In this document: positions 34,620 through 41,585 of the stretch, piece after piece
How positions within the stretch are numbered: position 1 is the first letter of the stretch
Layout: each line of letters opens with the position of its first letter
NCBI RefSeq assembly: GCF_000764185.1
Contig: NZ_JQEC01000070.1
Span: forward strand, 19,159 to 83,158
From: Colwellia psychrerythraea
Lineage (GTDB): Bacteria; Pseudomonadota; Gammaproteobacteria; Enterobacterales; Alteromonadaceae
Reading direction: 5' to 3'
DNA length: 64,000 nt
Notes under the pieces: generated by a model
Database searches by the model: none
Told to the model about the DNA's origin: nothing
The model's input: the letters and a program-made list of their open reading frames with translations, nothing else
Translations under genes and position numbers: made by a program

Positions 34620-35012
34620 TTACTCCTCGAGCTTAGGTTTTACTTTTTTTCGTTTGAACATGGCCATAATATTAAATCGCTTCTTTGCTGGCGGCGCATC
34701 CTCAACATTTTTCTCAGGCTCTATTTCTTCTGTAACCGCCACCGGTACGACTTTTTCGGTTACCGCGGGAGAAGTTGCTCTGGAAATGTGTGTTGGCGTT
34801 TGCAATAACCGAGCGCAGGCATTGGTAACGGATGCAGAGGTGGTCATTTGAGAGCTTTGTTGATTGGTTATGGCGTTATGCATAGATAAGCCTAAGGTTT
34901 CTGCAAATGTTGTTTCAACCAGCCCTGTCGGTTGATTTGAAAATGGATTATTAGTTGCAGTTGGTAACTGTTGATTAGCCGCTGCAGGCGTATCGCCATT
35001 GATATCACTCAT
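34620..35012 (-). CDS. R-body-locus protein with RebB-like core and basic tail
   Basis: 130 residues: an Asn/Pro/Thr-rich start, a core TTFAETLGLSMHNAITNQQ then SASVTNACARLLQ shared with the 60-residue gene at 33592, a Pro/Val/Glu linker and an end rich in Lys/Arg (AKKRFNIMAMFKRKKVKPKL) that could contact membrane or nucleic acid. Probably an assembly factor. It heads a second sub-operon after a 347-base gap. Confidence 0.65.
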   Translation of the reverse strand: MSDINGDTPAAANQQLPTATNNPFSNQPTGLVETTFAETLGLSMHNAITNQQSSQMTTSASVTNACARLLQTPTHISRATSPAVTEKVVPVAVTEEIEPEKNVEDAPPAKKRFNIMAMFKRKKVKPKLEE

Positions 35013-35359
35013 ATTTTGATCCTCAGTGTGTTAATGCTATGACGATTTTTATAGCTTTGTCGTCATTGAAACAATTAATAACTAGAATACTCTTTCAAAA
35101 AGTTAATTTATCGGCGTAACTTACGGTTAATACGGGGAAATACAGCAGAGGAAGTGAAACTATTTGTTAACGAAAGACAGAGTGATAGCCCTTTACCTAT
35201 CTTGTCGGTAACGAGTAGGTGAAGTGACTATTGATATAATGTTGATGTCTACTTTAGCAATATGGTGACAGAGATATAAATGAATAGTAGTAGCGCTGAG
35301 GATGGCCAGGTATGGGTTTTCAGTAATGAAACCTGACCGTTCGCTGTGAGTATGAGCGA
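35013..35359. other. Gap within the R-body array
   Basis: No ORF. ATGACGA (35039-35045) and TCGTCAT (35060-35066) form a 7-bp stem near the start of the 34620-35012 gene, and the gap is long enough to hold a second promoter for the downstream half of the array. Confidence 0.4.
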
Positions 35360-35650
35360 TTAGTCATTTTCGTGTAAAACAGTGACTATTTTTTCACCCA
35401 CAGAGCTGAAGTTTTCGGCGCCACGAGTTACCACATTTTGTGCTTCGGCAATAATATTACTGAACTTGGCATCACCTGTTTCCAGATATTGAGAAAGGGC
35501 TACTCCTATAGCTGTAGTGCTTAACGTGTTGAGATTTCGTAAGTTATCGGTGGCATCAGACAATGCAATGGCCGTTGACTGGGCGATAGACTGTTGTGCG
35601 GTATTTATCGCTGAGTGAGTTGGCTCCGCTGCTGTATTGGTGTCATTCAT
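35360..35650 (-). CDS. R-body-locus small protein, DNLRNL paralogue 1
   Basis: 96 residues, paralogue of 33278-33547 (QQSIAQSTAIALSDATDNLR, TTAIGVALSQYLETGD, RGAENFSSVGEKI). Helical, no export signal. Having one copy in each half of the array suggests that a block of genes was duplicated. Confidence 0.7.
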   Translation of the reverse strand: MNDTNTAAEPTHSAINTAQQSIAQSTAIALSDATDNLRNLNTLSTTAIGVALSQYLETGDAKFSNIIAEAQNVVTRGAENFSSVGEKIVTVLHEND

Positions 35651-35772
35651 AAGTATTGTTCCTGTTCCAGAGTGTCATGATTTATAGTTAAGGAGTGCAA
35701 CCATGAGCCAAAAAAATCGTTATTTACTGATAAAAGCTAAATAACGACTTGGCTGTGGAGCATGGGCTTTAC

Positions 35773-36039
35773 TTAGTCGTCTTTTTCGATAATGTTCTCT
35801 GCACTGCGTCCGATGACCGAGCTGCCGATAGACATTAATGAGTTAATACCTTGTACCGTTGCTGCTTGCATGGTGATTGATGCTTGTTGTTGTGCAGACG
35901 TTGAGTTATGAGCTGAGTTACTCAATGCCTGGTTGGTAGACATCAATAAGTTACCCATGGCCATAGCCGGGGTTTCACCAACAACTTTAGTATTTACTTG
36001 GGTGATAGAATCTGTAATTTGTGCATTTACACCTGACAT
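35773..36039 (-). CDS. RebB-family R-body protein (copy B)
   Basis: 88 residues, with QITDSITQVNTKVVGETPAM, MGNLLMSTNQALSNSAHN, QQQASITMQAATVQG and IGSSVIGRSAEN. Nearly identical in plan to the next two copies upstream. A stem of 10 bp (TCGTTATTTA at about 35717 with TAAATAACGA) follows its stop. Confidence 0.9.
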   Translation of the reverse strand: MSGVNAQITDSITQVNTKVVGETPAMAMGNLLMSTNQALSNSAHNSTSAQQQASITMQAATVQGINSLMSIGSSVIGRSAENIIEKDD

Positions 36040-36066
36040 AATTTTTATCCTTATCTTGTTGAAATT

Positions 36067-36095
36067 AGATGTGGCGTGAAAATCACGTCACATCT
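36067..36095. repeat. 13-bp hairpin between RebB copies B and C
   Basis: AGATGTGGCGTGA and TCACGTCACATCT pair around AAA with one G-T position. It lies in the short gap between two RebB genes, as do similar stems in other gaps. Confidence 0.6.
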
Positions 36096-36104
36096 AATAA
36101 TGGC

Positions 36105-36368
36105 TTAGCCTTTTTCAATAATGGCTTCGGCACTGCGACCAATAACTGAGCTGCCAATAGACATAAGTGAGTTAACACCTTGCACTGTTGCCGCTTGCAT
36201 AGTTATTTGTGCTTGTTGCTGTGCAGCCGTGGCGTTATGAGCTGAATTACTCAATGCCTGACTGGTACTCATTAATAAGTTACCCATTGCCATTGCAGGT
36301 GTTTCACCTACTACTTTAGTGTTTACTTGAGTAACGGAATCTGTGATTTGTGCGTTTACTGTATCCAT
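36105..36368 (-). CDS. RebB-family R-body protein (copy C)
   Basis: 87 residues. It starts MDTVNAQITDSVTQVNTKVV and ends IGRSAEAIIEKG. The central MSTSQALSNSAHNATAAQQQ differs from copy D by single substitutions only. The high similarity of copies B to D argues for recent tandem duplication or gene conversion. Confidence 0.9.
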   Translation of the reverse strand: MDTVNAQITDSVTQVNTKVVGETPAMAMGNLLMSTSQALSNSAHNATAAQQQAQITMQAATVQGVNSLMSIGSSVIGRSAEAIIEKG

Positions 36369-36433
36369 GGTTATATCCTTTTAGTTTTAAAAATAGGGCA
36401 AGGGTTGCTTGCCTAGTTATATCAAATCAGGCA

Positions 36434-36694
36434 TTAGCCCTTTTCGAGAATTCCTTCTGCACTTCGACCTATGACCGAGCTACCAATGGCCATTAGTGAA
36501 TTTACGCCTTGTACCGTAGCTGCTTGCATGGTGATCTGTGCTTGCTGCTGTGAAGCAGTAGCATTATGGGCGGAGTTGCTTAGTGCCTGACTGGTACTCA
36601 TTAACAGGTTACCCATGGCCATGGCTGGTGTTTCGCCAACTACTTTGGTATTAACCTGAGTGATTGAGTCGGTAATTTGTGCATTGACTGACAT
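36434..36694 (-). CDS. RebB-family R-body protein (copy D)
   Basis: 86 residues, MSVNAQITDSITQVNTKVV through IGRSAEGILEKG, the shortest full RebB of the array. GGCAAG/CTTGCC stem DNA (about 36394-36410) follows its stop. Confidence 0.9.
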   Translation of the reverse strand: MSVNAQITDSITQVNTKVVGETPAMAMGNLLMSTSQALSNSAHNATASQQQAQITMQAATVQGVNSLMAIGSSVIGRSAEGILEKG

Positions 36695-36764
36695 AATTTA
36701 TCCTTAAAGTTACTTTTGTGAGTTAATTACTTGATTAACATGTACGTTTAAGTTCATGCTGGTT

Positions 36765-37061
36765 TTAACCTTTTTCTAAGATACCTTCTGCACCTCGGCC
36801 TATTACTGAACCGCCGATGGCCATCAATGAATTGATGCCTTGTACAGTGGCGGCATGCATAGTGATTGATGCTTGTTGATTGGCTCCTGTGGCATTATGC
36901 GCAGAAGTACCTAATGCCTGACTTGTGGACATCATTAAATTACCCAAAGCCATTGCCGGTGTACCACCAACAACGCTGGTATTCACTGCGGTAACAGAAT
37001 CTGTTACCTGTGAATTCACTGCTGAGCCTGGTGCTGCTGTAGCTGCTGCTGTAGCTGCCAT
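36765..37061 (-). CDS. RebB-family R-body protein (copy E)
   Basis: 98 residues with an Ala/Thr-rich extension (MAATAAATAAPGSA) before NSQVTDSVTAVNTSVVGG. Glycines replace several polar residues (GGTPAMALGNL, GTSAHNATGANQQ). It is the first of the four tandem RebB genes in the direction of transcription. Confidence 0.9.
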   Translation of the reverse strand: MAATAAATAAPGSAVNSQVTDSVTAVNTSVVGGTPAMALGNLMMSTSQALGTSAHNATGANQQASITMHAATVQGINSLMAIGGSVIGRGAEGILEKG

Positions 37062-37177
37062 AATTTATTCCTTTTTGTTTTGATAAAATTAAGTTGTCTT
37101 ACTGCTAACAACTTGCTTGTTATTCTGGGGGTCATCTCAGCAGCTATTTAGCTAAAGAGATGAACAAAGACCCGGAA

Positions 37178-37399
37178 TTATTTTTTTGAATAAGCAGCGC
37201 CAATAGAGTGGAGCATAGCGGTGCTTAATGCGGTATTAGTGTTGCTAACTATATTTTGTTGTTGTTGAATAAAAGTGCCATTATGTGCAGCGTTACTTAG
37301 TGCCTGAGCCGTAGCTTGCACCAACATTGAACGAGATATGGTTGGGGCATATTGCGCAATAAGTGCATTGCATTGGCTTGTTGATGTTTGTTGACTCAA
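37178..37399 (-). CDS. Short RebB-like protein
   Basis: 73 residues. SMLVQATAQALSNAAHNGTF and QQQQNIVSNTNTALSTAML keep the ALSNAAHN and QQQ core of RebB but lack its N- and C-terminal segments. It is the first small gene after the regulator and may be a capping or nucleating subunit. Confidence 0.7.
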   Translation of the reverse strand: MSQQTSTSQCNALIAQYAPTISRSMLVQATAQALSNAAHNGTFIQQQQNIVSNTNTALSTAMLHSIGAAYSKK

Positions 37400-37479
37400 G
37401 TGATTACCTTTATCTCTTTAATGTGTTGCTATGGTATAAATATTTTTTAAGTATTTATCGGGGTAGATTACGGATAAAT

Positions 37480-37493
37480 GCTGTAAACCTGCC
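37480..37493 (-). promoter_or_regulatory. Weak sigma54-like GG-N10-GC site before the R-body genes
   Basis: On the minus strand TTAGGCAGGTTTACAGCAT has GG and GC at the spacing of a -24/-12 promoter, about 80 bases before the start at 37399. The match outside the dinucleotides is poor, and the neighbouring activator lacks the GAFTGA loop, so it may be chance. Confidence 0.2.
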
Positions 37494-37542
37494 TAAATGC
37501 ATATACTTTAGTTTTTTAGAAATAGTTCTTAGCAGCAAACAA

Positions 37543-39093
37543 TCAGTAGCTGATTTTATAACGGCTTTTATATTCTCTTGGTGTCATTTTGGTATAGCGT
37601 TTGAATATTTTTTCGAAGTGACTTAAATCACCAAAGCCAACATCTAACGATACATCTGTGATACGAATAAGTGGTGTGGCGGCAAATATTTGTTTGGCTC
37701 GCTCAATTCTTAATTCAGATAGGATCTGCTTAAAGGTTTTTTTTAGGTAATGTTTAAATAGGTATGACAGGTGAGATGGACTAATAAATACATTTTTAGC
37801 GAGTAAGGTCAGGCTTATACTTTCAGTATAATTTTCGGCTAAATAGTGTAAAGCCTTTTGTAACCCCAGATGAAGGTGATTAAATTTTTGATAATCTTTG
37901 TTTATTAAACTGTCTTTTAAATCAAAGTAATTTGCACTGGCACAAGGGCTGGTGTTGTTATCGGCTGTTAGCAGATTCTCTTTTGTTAAAATCTCTGGAG
38001 TATGGTTTTCTATATCTGCTAATTTTATAGGGTTAGATGCTGCTAAGGTCAATAATTGGGTTACGATCCGTTCAAGTTCAGCGTAATTTTCAGGCCAATG
38101 ATAATCACATAATGCTTTAGTTGCCTGCTCATCAAAACCTTGTTCCTCGAATAAGCCGTATTTTTTTATTAGTTTTTCTAAAATATGGGGAATATCTTCT
38201 TTTCTTTTTGATAGGGGAGGGATTTTTACATTCAAAAAGTTGAAATGTTTATATAGCTCATTGGCGAATAGTTTGTTTTCAACTAGTTTGCACAGTGGGA
38301 TTGTTGTTGATACCAATAATCTAATGTTATTAACACTTTTTACTGTATGGCCGGCGACTCCTGGGATTGTGCTTGCTGATAAAAGTTCAGTTAAAAAATT
38401 TTGCTGAGATAGAGATAGTGCATCTATGCCATGTAAATAAATACATCCACCTTGTGCTTGTTCAAAGCTGCGTAGCACATTTTTTTGAAATTCATCTATA
38501 TTTGGTGTTGAACAATTTATTTCAATAAATGGCTGATGTTTTAATTGACTACTGTAGTGAATAGCACTGGCAACACAGAGTTTTTCACTGCCAAAACCTC
38601 CTTCAATTATGATCGGGCAAGATATGCTCGCGGCCTTTTCAATAAAACTATCAAGATCTAGTAGTGGCTCACTATAGCCCGTTAAGGATAATTCCTTACC
38701 TAAATAGTGGAGAGACAACTTTGTTGCTTGGAAACGCTGAATTAACAGTGCCAGTTTTTTGGTTATTGTTTGAAAGTGCAACTGGTTATTTATTTTATTT
38801 GTTGTAGTAAGAGGAGATTGTTTTAGGTACAAGTCACCAATTTTTTTTCTTTGATAAAACATGGGGTAAGAGGAGTGTGGATTGTGAATTTTTGTCTTAT
38901 TTTCAGTTAAGTTAAAGCATAGTGGAGGGGTGATCTCCTGTTGAGTATCTGTATGGTAAAGTTGAATTGTAACTTCGGTAATAAGTGATTTTTGAATGGT
39001 CACTTGCTCGATGGTGGGGTTGAGGTATTGCATCAGAGTATGCTGATGGGGATAGAAAGTTAAAGGTTGATTAGTGTCTAGAACAGCGGACAT
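37543..39093 (-). CDS. Transcription regulator: degenerate NtrC-type AAA+ fused to AraC HTH
   Basis: 516 residues. Residues about 1-140 are an unassigned sensory region. The AAA+ part follows: a Walker A reading GGFGSEKLC (final Ser/Thr lost), GGCIYLHGIDALS at the Walker B position, and LNVKIPPLSKRKEDIP plus HWPENYAELERIV as in sigma54 activators, but the GAFTGA loop is absent (VLRSFEQAQGG there). The last 100 residues are an AraC/XylS double helix-turn-helix (ISLTLLAKNVFISPSHLSYL, GFGDLSHFEKIFKRYTKMTP). It lies directly upstream of the reb array on the same strand and is its likely activator, probably acting with sigma70 via AraC. Confidence 0.85.
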   Translation of the reverse strand: MSAVLDTNQPLTFYPHQHTLMQYLNPTIEQVTIQKSLITEVTIQLYHTDTQQEITPPLCFNLTENKTKIHNPHSSYPMFYQRKKIGDLYLKQSPLTTTNKINNQLHFQTITKKLALLIQRFQATKLSLHYLGKELSLTGYSEPLLDLDSFIEKAASISCPIIIEGGFGSEKLCVASAIHYSSQLKHQPFIEINCSTPNIDEFQKNVLRSFEQAQGGCIYLHGIDALSLSQQNFLTELLSASTIPGVAGHTVKSVNNIRLLVSTTIPLCKLVENKLFANELYKHFNFLNVKIPPLSKRKEDIPHILEKLIKKYGLFEEQGFDEQATKALCDYHWPENYAELERIVTQLLTLAASNPIKLADIENHTPEILTKENLLTADNNTSPCASANYFDLKDSLINKDYQKFNHLHLGLQKALHYLAENYTESISLTLLAKNVFISPSHLSYLFKHYLKKTFKQILSELRIERAKQIFAATPLIRITDVSLDVGFGDLSHFEKIFKRYTKMTPREYKSRYKISY

Positions 39094-39455
39094 AAGTTAG
39101 GCTCCATTTTTACTTATTAAACTGAAGTCGAATAAGAAGCCTCATTTCATTAAAGAGTTACTCTAAATTCGATATTGAAAAACATATCTAAACTAAAGGG
39201 GAACAGACGGCGGTAATCGGCCAAACTTACGATAAATAGAGTCATTATTATTAAATTGAAAAATAATGATTAAAATAGCTCTATAGTGTGTGGAATGTTG
39301 AAAATACCACTTGGCATTGCTGGGTGAATTTGAGGTTTTTTGTCAAACTAGCGGATGCATAAAGCATTGAATAAGCATATTTTTAAAGTTCATTATTGCT
39401 GAAATTAAAAATTGAAAAAAACTATATAAAGTCCCATCTAATAGTTCCACAACAC
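39094..39455. other. Non-coding region upstream of the R-body regulator
   Basis: No gene. A+T rich with the promoter of the minus-strand regulator expected near its start. AATAATGATTAAAATAGCTC around 39264 is AT-rich but gives no clear motif. Confidence 0.4.
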
Positions 39456-39587
39456 ATGAAAACAAGGTTGGTTTTATTAAATTCTATCGCTAGCGCTATA
39501 ATAATGATATTACAGGTTATTACACGCATGGGACTCTTAGCTGAAGGGACTGCGGTAGCAGGTTTTTATTACTTTAAGACTCGATGA
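39456..39587 (+). CDS. Possible small membrane protein (43 aa)
   Basis: From ATG 39456 the frame encodes a basic start (MKTRLVLLNS), a hydrophobic helix (IASAIIMILQVITRMGLLA) and AVAGFYYFKTR. No strong ribosome site. It might be real or chance; nothing adjacent supports a function. Confidence 0.25.
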   Translation: MKTRLVLLNSIASAIIMILQVITRMGLLAEGTAVAGFYYFKTR

Positions 39588-39756
39588 ATTTAAAAGTACC
39601 ATTCATTGAGTTGGAGGTTTGGCGGAATTGCTGAATATATAATAGAGATCTCTATCAAATGACTCGACATTTTATTAGCGCTTGTCCATAGGTAATAGCT
39701 TTAAAGTAGGTCAGCTATTAACCTATGGTATGTATTGTAGCAAGCAGAAAAGTGAG

Positions 39757-40467
39757 TTATTTAAGGTTTAACTGATTTAAATGTAGCTGTGCTTGTTTAG
39801 GGTTGTTGGCAAAGATGCCATCAACCCCTATTACTTTCATCCTTTTAATATCGCTTAGCTTATCCACTGTATAAACATAAACCTTTAGCCCACGTTGATG
39901 CGCATCAAGTACAAACTCGGCACAAACATAGTCGACCACAATATGAACGGAATAAGCATTTAATTGCTGAGCAAATTTGGCATGATTTAATGGTAGAGCT
40001 GCTGTTAAGGCACCAAGGCTGAACTCAGGTCTTTGACGATATATTGCTTGTAATAAATGGTGGTTAAATGAAGAAAGTAATATGTTTTTGAAGTTTAATT
40101 TTAGTACTTTTTTAGCATTATCTAAACATTTAAATAATATTGAAATATCTTCTATTTCCATTCCTTTAAGCTCAATATTAATAACACATTGATTGGCTAC
40201 TGCTGTTAATACTTCGCCTAAGGTCGGAATTATGGTGCCTTTACCAGCATCAAGTTGACGCAATTGAGCAAAAGTATGCTCTATTAATAAGCCACTTCCT
40301 GATGTAGTGCGATCCAGATAGCGGTCATGAATAACGATTAATTGTCCATCAACATGATGAATATCGAACTCAATACCATAGGCATTAGCCGTACATGCAG
40401 CCCTAAATGCTAGTATGGTATTTTCTGGTTCTATGGCGCTGACGCCGCGATGTGCGAAAATTAACAT
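39757..40467 (-). CDS. Glycerophosphodiester phosphodiesterase
   Basis: 236 residues, the usual size of cytosolic UgpQ-type enzymes, which hydrolyse glycerophosphodiesters to glycerol-3-phosphate and an alcohol. Catalytic motifs: FAHRGVSAIEPENT (HRG and the metal-binding Glu), GIEFDIHHVDGQ, VIHDRYLDRTT, NIELKG and FANNPKQA at the end. No signal peptide, so cytosolic. It is divergently placed against rluF with a 55-base gap. Confidence 0.9.
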   Translation of the reverse strand: MLIFAHRGVSAIEPENTILAFRAACTANAYGIEFDIHHVDGQLIVIHDRYLDRTTSGSGLLIEHTFAQLRQLDAGKGTIIPTLGEVLTAVANQCVINIELKGMEIEDISILFKCLDNAKKVLKLNFKNILLSSFNHHLLQAIYRQRPEFSLGALTAALPLNHAKFAQQLNAYSVHIVVDYVCAEFVLDAHQRGLKVYVYTVDKLSDIKRMKVIGVDGIFANNPKQAQLHLNQLNLK

Positions 40468-40522
40468 AGTGTTTTGCAGATGGTTAATACATTAGCCTTG
40501 CTTTTAAGTATAATACCCAATT

Positions 40523-41503
40523 ATGACAATGGTCCAATTCAAACAAGTAGCTGATATTTTGACTTCTTCATTTCCTCCAAAACGTTTAAATAAATACATA
40601 AGTGATTCTGGCTTTTGCTCGCGTCGACATGCCGACAAGTTAATTGAACAACGTCGGGTTACTATAAATGACAATGTGCCAGAATTAGGTACAAAAGTGG
40701 TGCCTGGTGATGTAGTTAAGGTAAATGGTCATGCAATAACTGCAAGTGCCAGTAATAAAACTGAGCGTGTGTATATAGCCTATAACAAACCTATTGGCAT
40801 TACTTGTACTACAGAAAAAAAGGTACGTGGCAATATTATTGATGCTATTGATCACAAAGAACGTATTTTCCCTATTGGCCGTTTAGACAAGCCTTCAGAA
40901 GGATTAATATTCCTCACCAGTGATGGTGATATTGTTAATAAAATCCTGCGTGCTGAGAATGCTCATGATAAAGAGTATATAGTCACAGTTGATAAACCGA
41001 TTAGTGAGCGCTTTATTGAGCGTATGTCACGTGGTGTCCCTATTTTAGGCACTATTACTAAGCCTTGTATTGTACGGGTTGAAAGCCGCTTTGTTTTTAC
41101 TATTATTTTAACCCAAGGACTAAATCGTCAAATTCGCCGTATGTGTGAATACCTTGATTATGATGTAAGAAAACTAAAACGTTCACGTATTATGAAAGTT
41201 GAGTTGGGTGACTTAAAACCAGGGCAATGGCGTAATTTAACCACCGTTGAGATGACTGAGATTAATCAAGCGGTGCAAGGTTCGAGTAAAACAGCGATCG
41301 ATACTGCTCAACCTAAGTCTGCTACTGATGTGGCTATTGATAATGGTCTGCCAACCTCAGAGGTAGAACTCACAGATAAAAAAAGTAAACCGAGTATCTA
41401 TCAGTACACACCAGCAAAAAAAAGTGATGACAATAATAATGATGTAGAACAAGAAAATAAAAAGGACTGCTGGCCATTCAACAGCCGTAAGCCGGCAAAA
41501 TAA
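40523..41503 (+). CDS. rluF: 23S rRNA pseudouridine(2604) synthase RluF
   Basis: 326 residues. An S4 RNA-binding domain (RLNKYISDSGFCSRRHADK, at about 20-75) is followed by the RluB/RluF-type catalytic domain with the nucleophile Asp in FPIGRLDKPSEGLIFLTSDG, then KEYIVTVDKPI, RQIRRMCEYLDYDVRKLKRS and PGQWRNLT. It tracks E. coli RluF along its length, including VPILGTITK. The last 70 residues are a polar, probably disordered tail. ATG 40529 is an alternative start. A shared terminator follows. Confidence 0.93.
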   Translation: MTMVQFKQVADILTSSFPPKRLNKYISDSGFCSRRHADKLIEQRRVTINDNVPELGTKVVPGDVVKVNGHAITASASNKTERVYIAYNKPIGITCTTEKKVRGNIIDAIDHKERIFPIGRLDKPSEGLIFLTSDGDIVNKILRAENAHDKEYIVTVDKPISERFIERMSRGVPILGTITKPCIVRVESRFVFTIILTQGLNRQIRRMCEYLDYDVRKLKRSRIMKVELGDLKPGQWRNLTTVEMTEINQAVQGSSKTAIDTAQPKSATDVAIDNGLPTSEVELTDKKSKPSIYQYTPAKKSDDNNNDVEQENKKDCWPFNSRKPAK

Positions 41504-41545
41504 GCCAGCTTAAAGCTAGGTCTTTTTTCTAGTACTAAGCCTAAT

Positions 41546-41585
41546 AAAAAGCCTACTAAGAAGCCTGCTTCTTAGTAGGCTTTTT
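41546..41585. terminator. Bidirectional rho-independent terminator
   Basis: GCCTACTAAGAAG (41551-41563) pairs perfectly with CTTCTTAGTAGGC (41568-41580), flanked by A5 and T5, between the converging rluF and tubulin-like genes. Its stem overlaps the last eight codons of the minus-strand gene. Confidence 0.9.

Noticed and set aside
37480..37493. Confident sigma54 promoter for the reb genes
   Set aside because: Only the GG-N10-GC dinucleotides fit, and the regulator lacks GAFTGA; kept as a weak feature only.
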